Notes: a model not told the origin generated them from the letters alone. DNA of 7,253 bases from Collinsella sp. AF02-46-1 (GCA_934876235.1 CAKXKM010000087.1:1-7253); one strand, 5' to 3'. Shown: positions 1-6,070, counted from the stretch's first letter. Made by a program: numbers and translations.

Positions 1-156
1 GCCGACGCCCATCAGGAACACGGCGTCGTAGCCCTCGTCGGCGACCTTGTCGGCGAGCGCGGTCATCTTCTTGCCGGCCTCGTAGACGTTCTTGCCGTCC
101 TCGACGTAGCCCTCCTGGCTAAAGTGCATGATCTCGATCTTCTCGGTTTCCTTCAT
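1..156 (-). CDS. SIS-domain sugar-phosphate isomerase/deglycase-like protein, N-terminal 52 residues (partial)
   Basis: The reading frame opens at an ATG (156-154) behind an AAGGAAA ribosome site about 6 bases upstream and runs off the left edge, so only 52 residues are visible. The start reads MKETEKIEIMHFSQEGYVED. An amphipathic helix follows, then a short strand ending in FLMGVG, which matches the first beta-strand and phosphate-binding loop of SIS domains. From memory, the layout resembles the N-terminus of FrlB-type fructosamine-6-phosphate deglycases, where the same helix leads into a strand and a glycine/serine loop. SIS proteins of this type act in the cytoplasm on phosphorylated sugars delivered by a PTS. 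The gene has its own promoter (207-248) similar to that of EIIC-1, so it probably belongs to the same regulon. AgaS-type or other aldose-ketose isomerase activity is also possible. The SIS assignment is fairly secure; the substrate is unknown. Confidence 0.7.
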   Translation of the reverse strand, partial: MKETEKIEIMHFSQEGYVEDGKNVYEAGKKMTALADKVADEGYDAVFLMGVG

Positions 157-206
157 GGCTTTTCCTTTCTGTCCTACACGCGAATCTATACATCGCGTTT
201 CTTTTC

Positions 207-248
207 GATACCAATTATAGACATACACCTAGCGTGTTTTTAATACCA
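207..248 (-). promoter_or_regulatory. Promoter with paired TGGTAT operator-like motifs upstream of the left SIS gene
   Basis: On the minus strand there is a perfect -10 TATAAT (219-214) and, 18 bp upstream, a weak -35 TTAAAA (243-238). Two TGGTAT motifs (248-243 and 213-208) are exactly 35 bp apart; one touches the -35, the other lies just downstream of the -10. The 14 bases at 207-220 are identical to 3358-3371 in the EIIC-1 promoter, and the motif spacing is the same. The predicted leader to the SIS start codon is about 50 nt. The motif placement would suit repression by a DNA-binding protein. A GntR/HutC-family regulator, common for such sugars, is a guess because no regulator gene is in the window. 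Confidence 0.6.
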
Positions 249-308
249 CTTTTCAATCTGCTCCAATCCTCGGTGAACGGTCGAAATTCTCTGGTGAGTG
301 GTATTAAA
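239..308. repeat. Inverted pair of 12-bp operator-like sites
   Basis: TTTAATACCACT at 239-250 has an exact reverse complement, AGTGGTATTAAA, at 297-308. The centres are 58 bp apart. The left copy overlaps the -35 region and upstream TGGTAT motif of the SIS promoter; the right copy lies between that promoter and the MFS stop codon. The separation is too wide for a simple terminator and no T-run follows, so a pair of regulator sites is the more natural reading. Confidence 0.5.
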
Positions 309-326
309 TTAGAATTTGATGTATAG

Positions 327-1541
327 CTAACGCCCCTGGCGCCTCCCTTGCGTGACAAAGAACAGCGTTCCTACCAGCGCAATAATGGTCGATGCCCCAA
401 ACAGCACCGCCTGGACACCCAAAGCCTCCGCCAAAAACGGAGCCGCCAGCAGCGGCACCACGCCGGCGCTCATCAGCCCAAAACGCACAAAGCCGGTAAT
501 GCGCCCCAGGTATTTGATGTCGGCGCGCTCCTGAATCAAGATCATCTGCAGCGGTTCCAGGAACCCCCAGGCCAGACCGTTAATCGCCTGACCGATAATC
601 GCGACCCCCAGCATATCGGTGCCCACGTACACCATGGACCCAATGCCCACGGCCATGAGCGCGCCGAGCAGCAATCGCAGGTTGACGTGGCGAGCAGAAA
701 GCTTGGTCAGGATGAACGCGCCCACCGAGGAAGTGAGGCCCACGACCGAGGACAGCCAGCCCAGCCAGACGATATCCACGTTGAGCACATCGCGGTAGAA
801 CAACGACTCCAGCGAATCGAACGCGCCAAACGCAAAGAAACCCAAAAAGCCCGAGATAAAGATGAGGCGCAGGTCGTGGTCGCGAAACGTAAGTCGCGCA
901 CCCTCGGCCATGCCGCCCAGAATACCGCCCTTCGGCTTTTCCCCTTTTGCGGGAACAACACACTCGTGGCAGCCCAAGGAGAGCACGGCCGCCACACCCA
1001 TCATGCCCGCCATGAGCAGATAGACCGATTGCGTGGCAAAACAGCTCACGATGGCACCACCGAGCAGCGGGCCAGCGGTATAGGCGATATTGCTGTAAAA
1101 CACCATGAGACCGTTCACACGGGTACGGCCCTCGGTGGTCGACTCTAGGTATCCCGGAAACGCATGCGTGCAGGTGTTGATAAAACCGCCCGCAAGTCCC
1201 AAGACACACGCGGCAAACACAAGCCCGGGGACAGACAACGGCGCCAACCCCACGCCAAGCGAAAGCACCGCCGTAATCACGCACGTCACAAACGACGTCC
1301 GACGCGGTCCAAAGCGATCGATGACCGAGCCCGACACCATATTGCCCACCGACGTCATAAGATTGCGCACGAGCGTAATGGCAGCAACCAAAAAGGCCGT
1401 GCCAGCCAGATCATACGTGGCAGCACCGATAAGCCCCAAAAAGTAGACCGCGTTGTTGGCGCACCACTGCAGGGACTCAATAAGAATCAGCCTGACCTCT
1501 GCCGGCGTCAGGCGCATTGCTTCGCGATCCTTCGCGAACAT
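327..1541 (-). CDS. Major facilitator superfamily (MFS) transporter
   Basis: This is a 404-residue, very hydrophobic protein with about 12 predicted membrane helices in two halves, the usual MFS size. Motif A, the loop between helices 2 and 3, is visible as GSVIDRFGPRR at about residues 71-81, with the characteristic Asp-Arg and basic end. A polar stretch around residues 198-220 (ECVVPAKGEKPKGG and following) is the expected central cytoplasmic loop. The ATG at 1541 has a clear AGAAGGAG ribosome site 5 bases upstream. The gene lies just after the EIID-1 terminator, with about 16 bases between them, so it has no obvious promoter and may depend on read-through. The substrate cannot be read from the sequence; uptake of a related sugar or export of a catabolic product are both possible. 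Its A/T-richer third positions than the EIID block suggest a different expression level or history. Confidence 0.85.
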   Translation of the reverse strand: MFAKDREAMRLTPAEVRLILIESLQWCANNAVYFLGLIGAATYDLAGTAFLVAAITLVRNLMTSVGNMVSGSVIDRFGPRRTSFVTCVITAVLSLGVGLAPLSVPGLVFAACVLGLAGGFINTCTHAFPGYLESTTEGRTRVNGLMVFYSNIAYTAGPLLGGAIVSCFATQSVYLLMAGMMGVAAVLSLGCHECVVPAKGEKPKGGILGGMAEGARLTFRDHDLRLIFISGFLGFFAFGAFDSLESLFYRDVLNVDIVWLGWLSSVVGLTSSVGAFILTKLSARHVNLRLLLGALMAVGIGSMVYVGTDMLGVAIIGQAINGLAWGFLEPLQMILIQERADIKYLGRITGFVRFGLMSAGVVPLLAAPFLAEALGVQAVLFGASTIIALVGTLFFVTQGRRQGR

Positions 1542-1556
1542 ACGAACTCCTTCTAT

Positions 1557-1598
1557 ACAAAAAGGGGATGGAGGGCATAGGCCTGCTCCATCCCCTTT
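1557..1598 (-). terminator. Rho-independent terminator after EIID-1
   Basis: A perfect 13-bp stem (1561-1573 paired with 1586-1598, arms AAAGGGGATGGAG / CTCCATCCCCTTT) encloses a 12-base loop. On the minus strand it is followed by a T-rich tail (TTTTTGTATAG, starting within the arm). It ends the EIIC-1/EIID-1 transcript only about 15 bases before the MFS ribosome site. Confidence 0.85.
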
Positions 1599-1623
1599 CC
1601 AGGTTGCAACGAAAATCTATGCA

Positions 1624-2686
1624 GCCGGGCCCTTACGCCAGCACGCCGAAGAACGCGCCGATGATGCCCACGACCATGGTGGCCACGATCAGCGCCATGG
1701 GGTTGATCTTCTTGGACAGCAGCCAGTAGTACAGCCAGAAGGCGAGCATGCCGAGCATGCCGGGCATGATGCCGTCCAGGATGTCCTGGAGGGTCTGGGC
1801 GTCCTCGCCCGAGCCGATGGCGACCGGGATGCTGGCCCAGAACATGTCCTTGCACATGGCGCCCACGACCATGACGCCCACGATTCCCACGCAGGTCATG
1901 ATCTTCTGCATGAGGCCGGTCCTCTGGGCCTCGTCCAGGAAGCCCACGCCCAGCTCGTAGCCCTTGACGGCGCCCCAGACGCGCAGCGCGAAGCCGGGGA
2001 CGTTGTAGATGAGCAGGAAGGCGATGGGGCCGAAGGGGTTGCCGGCCTGGCACAGGCTGATGCCCACCGCGGCGGCGACCACGCGCAGCGTCGACAGGAA
2101 GATGGAGTCGCCGATGCCGGACAGCGGGCCCATGAGGGCGGCCTTGACGTCGTTGACGCTCTCGGGCTCGATCTCGCCGCGGGCGACCTTCTCCTCCATG
2201 GCCATCGCGATGCCGCCGACGAACGGGGCGAACTGGACGGTGATGTTGAAGAACGCGCAGTGGCGGTGCAGGGCCTCGGCGTAGTCGTCGGGGCGGCCGG
2301 CGTAGATCTTCTTGAGCATGTTGGCGACCATCAGGCAGAAGGCGATGTTCATCTGCTTGTAGTAGGTCCAGGAGAACTCCATGCCCAGGGCGCCGACGTT
2401 GACGGCGCTCTTGACGAGGTCGGAGCGCGTGATCTTGTTCTCGGGACTAGAAGTCATCGTCCTCATCCCCTTCCGCGGAAAGCTGGGGCTGGGCTCCGCC
2501 CAGGCCGAGCAGGTCGAACTTGTCGATGCCGATGATGATGGCGATCAGGGCGACGCCCAGGACGGGCACGTTGGCGTAGGAGCACAGCAGGAAGCCCAGG
2601 AAGTAGAAGGGCACGAGCTGCTTGGTGAGCACCAGGCGGCCGAGCATGGCGAAGCCCATGGCCGGCAGGATATTGGCGGCAACGCC
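1624..2686. repeat. 1,063-bp near-identical repeat, copy 1 (EIID-1 and the 3' third of EIIC-1)
   Basis: This block matches 4416-5478 at a constant offset of 2,792 bases with no insertions or deletions. I count six mismatches: positions 1662, 1822, 1885, 1980, 2266 and 2672. Four are synonymous and two are Val/Ile changes in EIID. One edge lies 9 bases past the EIID stop codon; the other lies inside EIIC, after which the copies diverge abruptly. Confidence 0.95.
1633..2466 (-). CDS. PTS mannose/fructose/sorbose-family component IID (EIID-1)
   Basis: EIID is the second integral membrane subunit and pairs with EIIC to carry and release the sugar during phosphorylation. The protein is 277 residues, normal for the family. 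Family hallmarks are a polar start (KITRSDLV at 11-18), MEFSWTYYKQMN at 29-40, the FFN / APFVGG segment at 72-85 leading into AMEE, and the signature ALMGPLSGIGDSIF at 110-123. Several membrane helices follow towards the C-terminus. The start is ambiguous: the ATG at 2466 lies almost directly on the GGAAGGGG ribosome site, whereas the ATG at 2457 has better spacing (about 9 bases) and gives MTSSPEN; the longer form is listed. Either start overlaps the EIIC-1 stop, which implies translational coupling. The protein differs from EIID-2 at only two residues (163 Val/Ile, 269 Ile/Val). Confidence 0.95.
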   Translation of the reverse strand: MRTMTSSPENKITRSDLVKSAVNVGALGMEFSWTYYKQMNIAFCLMVANMLKKIYAGRPDDYAEALHRHCAFFNITVQFAPFVGGIAMAMEEKVARGEIEPESVNDVKAALMGPLSGIGDSIFLSTLRVVAAAVGISLCQAGNPFGPIAFLLIYNVPGFALRVWGAVKGYELGVGFLDEAQRTGLMQKIMTCVGIVGVMVVGAMCKDMFWASIPVAIGSGEDAQTLQDILDGIMPGMLGMLAFWLYYWLLSKKINPMALIVATMVVGIIGAFFGVLA

Positions 2687-3220
2687 GCAACCGTCGATGA
2701 TGAAGGGCGGGATGAAGTCGAGCAGACCCTGGATGGCGTCGGAGCCCAGATAGAAGGCGCCGCCGCACAGCAAGAAGTACTCAACGCAGCCCCAAATTCC
2801 AATTCCCCAATGAACGGCATAGATGCCTTTGAGGTTTCCCTTGAGGGCAAACTTGTCTGCCATATCGACAAACACAGGGAACAAAGCATTGGTAATGTTG
2901 CCGATCGTCAGCGAAAGGACGGCGATGGGCATGGCGAGCGCGATGGCCGTCTCGGTACCCTGGCCGAGCTGGATGGCAAACGCGCAGGCGAGCACGCCGC
3001 CGACGGTTTCGTTAGGCGGCACGTAAGCGCCGATGGAGATCGAGCCCATGAACAGCAGCTCAAGGCTTGCACCTACGGCAAGGCCAGTCTGCAGGTCCCC
3101 CAGCACCAGGCCCACGAGCGGGCACAGGACGATGGGACGGAACGCGTAGAGGGTGCCGAGCTGGTAGTCGAGGCATCCAAACGCTCCGACTAAGCCAACG
3201 AGGATTGCTTGGACAAGCAT
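2447..3220 (-). CDS. PTS mannose/fructose/sorbose-family component IIC (EIIC-1)
   Basis: EIIC is the sugar-binding membrane channel subunit. I chose the ATG at 3220: it has a strong GGGAGGAATT ribosome site just upstream and gives 257 residues, exactly the length of EIIC-2 with a matching N-terminus (MLVQAILVGLVGAFGCLDYQ). A frame extension to 3301 would add 27 residues containing that ribosome site and looks spurious. Recognisable features are the PLVGLVLGDLQTG stretch near residues 34-46 and the ASLELLFMGSISIGAYVPP segment at about 51-69, both typical of ManY/SorA-type EIIC. Relative to EIIC-2 the protein has three zones: residues 1-100 similar, about 101-178 strongly diverged, and 179-257 identical. 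The C-terminus is acidic (EGDEDDDF). The gene has its own promoter and a leader of about 137 nt. No EIIA or EIIB gene accompanies it. Confidence 0.95.
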   Translation of the reverse strand: MLVQAILVGLVGAFGCLDYQLGTLYAFRPIVLCPLVGLVLGDLQTGLAVGASLELLFMGSISIGAYVPPNETVGGVLACAFAIQLGQGTETAIALAMPIAVLSLTIGNITNALFPVFVDMADKFALKGNLKGIYAVHWGIGIWGCVEYFLLCGGAFYLGSDAIQGLLDFIPPFIIDGCGVAANILPAMGFAMLGRLVLTKQLVPFYFLGFLLCSYANVPVLGVALIAIIIGIDKFDLLGLGGAQPQLSAEGDEDDDF

Positions 3221-3313
3221 AATTCCTCCCAATAAGGAATATCGAACCGTCGTCACTCCCGTCGCGCGCGTTGTTGATATCAATTCCGGGAGTTCGATCA
3301 CACGGCTCGAAGC

Positions 3314-3348
3314 GTACCTGGTGTGCTGCTAACACCCATGCCAGGTAC
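3314..3348 (-). promoter_or_regulatory. Stem-loop at the 5' end of the EIIC-1 leader
   Basis: Perfect 8-bp arms GTACCTGG (3314-3321) and CCAGGTAC (3341-3348) enclose 19 bases. An alternative inner stem GGTGT/ACACC (3320-3324 with 3332-3336) would compete with the inner end of this stem. It begins about 10 bases after the predicted transcription start and has no T-run, so it is not a classical terminator. It could stabilise the 5' end of the transcript or be a regulatory leader element. No known riboswitch is recognised. Confidence 0.4.
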
Positions 3349-3357
3349 AAATGATTT

Positions 3358-3399
3358 GATACCAATTATAGGTATGCAGGTTCTTACTATTTAATACCA
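3358..3399 (-). promoter_or_regulatory. Promoter with paired TGGTAT operator-like motifs upstream of EIIC-1
   Basis: On the minus strand there is a perfect -10 TATAAT (3370-3365) and, 18 bp upstream, a weak -35 TTAAAT (3394-3389). TGGTAT motifs at 3399-3394 and 3364-3359 are 35 bp apart, the same geometry as the left SIS promoter. In addition, ATACC (3375-3371) and GGTAT (3363-3359) form an inverted repeat straddling the -10, which is a plausible dimer-binding site. The region between the DMT stop and EIIC-1 (3445-3221) otherwise contains only the leader. Confidence 0.6.
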
Positions 3400-3445
3400 A
3401 TCGCCCAGCGGGGTGTTTTTAGCCGTAAACGGCAGACGTATCCCA

Positions 3446-4336
3446 TCAGGCACGTTCCTTGTTTCGGTGGCGGACAAGCGCCACCAGAAAGCCATCGCCA
3501 AAGGCATCGGATGCCAAGTTGGCTACAATCACCAAAACGATAATCGCCGCGCCCAAAAACTCGTTCCAGTGAAAGACCTCGCCAAAGAGGAGCGCCGACC
3601 AGCAGGGAGCGAGCACAACCTCGCTCATGCAGACCAAGTTGGCCGCAAACGCGTTGGTGCGCGCAATCCCCTTGGCATACAGCACACTCGCAAGACCACT
3701 GCAAAAAAGGCCATGCACCAGCATGAGCCCCCACTCAAATGGTCTCACGGAGTCTAGGGCACCAGCAAAATAGACGATCGGCAGCATCGAGATACCGCAG
3801 GAGATGAGCGAGGACACCATGGGCGACGCATCGGAGCGAGAGTTCAAAAAGAAGCACAGCCCAAAGGTGGCGCCCGAAATGACGGCAAGCAGGTTGCCGA
3901 GCATGCCCTCGGCACTCAAATCACCTAAAAAGAAAAGTCCCATACCCGTAAAAGCAACCACCACGGAGGCAATCTTCGCAGGTGGGGGCAACGTGTGTGT
4001 TGCGAGCGATTGATACACGATAACGAAAATCATCGAGGTGTACTGCAGGACGATTGCGTTACCGACCGTCGTGAGCTGGTTGGCAAAGTTAAACGTGGTG
4101 CCCGTTACGAAGTTGCAGACGGCCACAAGGACAATAAGACGGCTGACGCGGAGGACAGGCCTGCCGACGAGCAGGATAAAGAGCGCCATAAATATTGCCG
4201 TGACGGCACCGATCAAAAGAGCTGACTGCGAATTGGCGTGAACGAGGATGCCGATAAAGCTCCACAAGAGCGCCGTGCCAAATAGATACATCGCCCCGCT
4301 CACGCCATTATCGGGTAGATTGTCAGATCGAATCAC
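3446..4336 (-). CDS. EamA/DMT-superfamily transporter
   Basis: The protein is a 296-residue hydrophobic polypeptide with about ten membrane helices arranged as two EamA repeats, the normal size for drug/metabolite transporters. The first repeat starts near residue 16 (MYLFGTALLWSFIGI) and includes the helix pair around NQLTTVGNAIVLQYTSMIF (about 85-103). The second starts near GMLGNLLAVISGATFGLCFF (about 144-163) and ends with the conserved-type block NLVCMSEVVLAPCWSALLFGE, a typical EamA pattern of a small-residue helix followed by an FGE-like motif. The C-terminal tail is basic (RHRNKERA). The start is a GTG at 4336, supported by a strong TGGAGGTG ribosome site 4-5 bases upstream. The gene follows the EIID-2 terminator with no room for a normal promoter. 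Family members often export amino acids or metabolites; the substrate here is unknown. No convincing minus-strand terminator follows it. Confidence 0.85.
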   Translation of the reverse strand: MIRSDNLPDNGVSGAMYLFGTALLWSFIGILVHANSQSALLIGAVTAIFMALFILLVGRPVLRVSRLIVLVAVCNFVTGTTFNFANQLTTVGNAIVLQYTSMIFVIVYQSLATHTLPPPAKIASVVVAFTGMGLFFLGDLSAEGMLGNLLAVISGATFGLCFFLNSRSDASPMVSSLISCGISMLPIVYFAGALDSVRPFEWGLMLVHGLFCSGLASVLYAKGIARTNAFAANLVCMSEVVLAPCWSALLFGEVFHWNEFLGAAIIVLVIVANLASDAFGDGFLVALVRHRNKERA

Positions 4337-4360
4337 GAAGCACCTCCAGCTAGCTTTCGA

Positions 4361-4395
4361 TAATAAAAAACGGCGACCGCAACGGGTCGCCGTTT
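4361..4395 (-). terminator. Rho-independent terminator after EIID-2
   Basis: A perfect 11-bp stem (4368-4378 with 4385-4395, arms AAACGGCGACC / GGTCGCCGTTT) has a 6-base loop. On the minus strand it is followed by TTTTTTATTA. It would end the SIS-EIIA-EIIB-EIIC-2-EIID-2 transcript about 13 bases before the DMT ribosome site. Its sequence is unrelated to the EIID-1 terminator, although the genes before them are nearly identical. Confidence 0.88.
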
Positions 4396-4415
4396 CCCTT
4401 GGGGGCAGATAATAG

Positions 4416-5478
4416 GCCGGGCCCTTACGCCAGCACGCCGAAGAACGCGCCGACGATGCCCACGACCATGGTGGCCACGATCAGCGCCATGGGGTTGATC
4501 TTCTTGGACAGCAGCCAGTAGTACAGCCAGAAGGCGAGCATGCCGAGCATGCCGGGCATGATGCCGTCCAGGATGTCCTGGAGGGTCTGGGCGTCCTCGC
4601 CCGAGCCGATGGCCACCGGGATGCTGGCCCAGAACATGTCCTTGCACATGGCGCCCACGACCATGACGCCCACGATGCCCACGCAGGTCATGATCTTCTG
4701 CATGAGGCCGGTCCTCTGGGCCTCGTCCAGGAAGCCCACGCCCAGCTCGTAGCCCTTGACGGCGCCCCAGATGCGCAGCGCGAAGCCGGGGACGTTGTAG
4801 ATGAGCAGGAAGGCGATGGGGCCGAAGGGGTTGCCGGCCTGGCACAGGCTGATGCCCACCGCGGCGGCGACCACGCGCAGCGTCGACAGGAAGATGGAGT
4901 CGCCGATGCCGGACAGCGGGCCCATGAGGGCGGCCTTGACGTCGTTGACGCTCTCGGGCTCGATCTCGCCGCGGGCGACCTTCTCCTCCATGGCCATCGC
5001 GATGCCGCCGACGAACGGGGCGAACTGGACGGTGATGTTGAAGAACGCGCAGTGGCGATGCAGGGCCTCGGCGTAGTCGTCGGGGCGGCCGGCGTAGATC
5101 TTCTTGAGCATGTTGGCGACCATCAGGCAGAAGGCGATGTTCATCTGCTTGTAGTAGGTCCAGGAGAACTCCATGCCCAGGGCGCCGACGTTGACGGCGC
5201 TCTTGACGAGGTCGGAGCGCGTGATCTTGTTCTCGGGACTAGAAGTCATCGTCCTCATCCCCTTCCGCGGAAAGCTGGGGCTGGGCTCCGCCCAGGCCGA
5301 GCAGGTCGAACTTGTCGATGCCGATGATGATGGCGATCAGGGCGACGCCCAGGACGGGCACGTTGGCGTAGGAGCACAGCAGGAAGCCCAGGAAGTAGAA
5401 GGGCACGAGCTGCTTGGTGAGCACCAGGCGGCCGAGCATGGCGAAGCCCATGGCCGGCAGGATGTTGGCGGCAACGCC
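4416..5478. repeat. 1,063-bp near-identical repeat, copy 2 (EIID-2 and the 3' third of EIIC-2)
   Basis: This is the partner of 1624-2686 at a constant offset of 2,792 bases. Mismatching positions in this copy are 4454, 4614, 4677, 4772, 5058 and 5464. A separate 48-base identical tract occurs further into EIIC (5881-5928 against 3089-3136), so the paralogues look like mosaics rather than evenly diverged copies. Confidence 0.95.
4425..5258 (-). CDS. PTS mannose/fructose/sorbose-family component IID (EIID-2)
   Basis: This 277-residue membrane subunit is the partner of EIIC-2 and carries the same hallmarks as EIID-1, including ALMGPLSGIGDSIF at 110-123. Only Ile163 and Val269 distinguish it. 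Its gene overlaps the EIIC-2 stop by 20 bases if the ATG at 5258 is used, or 11 bases if the better-spaced ATG at 5249 is used. It is the last PTS gene of module 1, preceded in order by SIS, EIIA, EIIB and EIIC-2, and is followed 29 bases later by a terminator. Because the two EIID proteins are practically identical, either could assemble with either EIIC; this is inference. The family assignment is secure, while the sugar cannot be deduced from EIID. Confidence 0.95.
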   Translation of the reverse strand: MRTMTSSPENKITRSDLVKSAVNVGALGMEFSWTYYKQMNIAFCLMVANMLKKIYAGRPDDYAEALHRHCAFFNITVQFAPFVGGIAMAMEEKVARGEIEPESVNDVKAALMGPLSGIGDSIFLSTLRVVAAAVGISLCQAGNPFGPIAFLLIYNVPGFALRIWGAVKGYELGVGFLDEAQRTGLMQKIMTCVGIVGVMVVGAMCKDMFWASIPVAIGSGEDAQTLQDILDGIMPGMLGMLAFWLYYWLLSKKINPMALIVATMVVGIVGAFFGVLA

Positions 5479-6012
5479 AAAGCCAGCAAGGACAAAGGGC
5501 GGGATGAAGTCGAGCATGCCCTGGATGGCGTCAGCACCCAGATAGAACGACAGCGAGCACAGCAGGAACGCCATGATGATACCGGTCAAACCGATCAGGA
5601 AGTGCATCGCATAGACACCCTTAAGGTTGCCCTGGCCGGAGAAGACATCAGCGCGGTCAACCAGAATCGGCAGGGCGGCGTTGAGGATGTTCTTGATGGC
5701 AAGGCACAGCGTGGCGATGGGCATAGCGAGCGCGATGGCTGCCTCGGTGCTCTGGCCCAACTGGATAGCGAAGGCGCAGGCGAGCACGCCGCCGATCGTC
5801 TCATCAGGCGGCACGTAGGCGCCGATGGAGATCGAGCCCATGAACAGAAGCTCCAGGCTGGCGCCGATCGCGAGGCCGGACTGCAGGTCCCCCAGCACCA
5901 GGCCCACGAGCGGGCACAGGACGATGGGGCGGAACGCATAGAGCGTACCGAGCTGGAAGTCGAACTTACCAAATGCGGCGATAAGTCCGATGAGGATTGC
6001 TTGGGTAAGCAT
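5239..6012 (-). CDS. PTS mannose/fructose/sorbose-family component IIC (EIIC-2)
   Basis: A 257-residue multi-helix membrane subunit that forms the sugar channel. The ATG at 6012 has an AAAGGGGGA ribosome site about 4 bases upstream and the protein starts MLTQAILIGLIAAFGKFDFQ. It shares PLVGLVLGDLQSG (about 34-46) and ASLELLFMGSISIGAYVPP (about 51-69) with EIIC-1. About 14 of the first 100 residues differ from EIIC-1, nearly half differ in about 101-178, and none differ in 179-257. The C-terminal tail is EGDEDDDF. The gene lies 58 bases after EIIB, with a hairpin in the gap, and overlaps EIID-2. This order, EIIA-EIIB-EIIC-EIID with separate A and B genes, is a standard layout for the family. 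The different middle zone suggests a substrate distinct from, but related to, that of EIIC-1. Confidence 0.95.
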   Translation of the reverse strand: MLTQAILIGLIAAFGKFDFQLGTLYAFRPIVLCPLVGLVLGDLQSGLAIGASLELLFMGSISIGAYVPPDETIGGVLACAFAIQLGQSTEAAIALAMPIATLCLAIKNILNAALPILVDRADVFSGQGNLKGVYAMHFLIGLTGIIMAFLLCSLSFYLGADAIQGMLDFIPPFVLAGFGVAANILPAMGFAMLGRLVLTKQLVPFYFLGFLLCSYANVPVLGVALIAIIIGIDKFDLLGLGGAQPQLSAEGDEDDDF

Positions 6013-6039
6013 ATATCCCCCTTTCCTAATAGGACACTA

Positions 6040-6059
6040 CGAAGAGCTCAGACTCTTCG
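6040..6059 (-). other. Intercistronic stem-loop between EIIB and EIIC-2
   Basis: Perfect 7-bp arms CGAAGAG (6040-6046) and CTCTTCG (6053-6059) enclose a 6-base loop. No T-run follows on either strand, so termination is unlikely. An RNA-processing or mRNA-stability element is possible. Confidence 0.45.
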
Positions 6060-6070
6060 AAATTGAACGC

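Noticed and set aside
1453..2535. A 360-residue plus-strand open frame, with similar long plus-strand frames at 2381-3193 and 5173-6066
   Set aside because: They lie antisense to convincing PTS genes, are His/Asp/Gly/Ala-rich with no domain pattern, and arise from the high GC content of the true genes.
3221..3301. N-terminal extension of EIIC-1 to 284 residues
   Set aside because: The extra residues have no counterpart in EIIC-2 and cover the strong ribosome site of the ATG at 3220.
3402..3420. Plus-strand terminator-like hairpin (CGCCC / GGGTG followed by five T)
   Set aside because: No plus-strand gene precedes it, the stem is only 5 bp with a G-U pair, and on the minus strand it lacks a T-run, so it does not serve the DMT gene. 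It could insulate against antisense transcription, but the evidence is thin.
3422..3433. GCCG/CGGC mini-hairpin just after the DMT stop codon
   Set aside because: Four base pairs and no T-run on the minus strand; too weak to call a terminator.
1624..5478. Interpretation of the 1-kb repeat as an insertion sequence or mobile element
   Set aside because: The block consists of PTS coding sequence with edges inside EIIC and just past the EIID stop; there are no terminal inverted repeats, target duplications or transposase.
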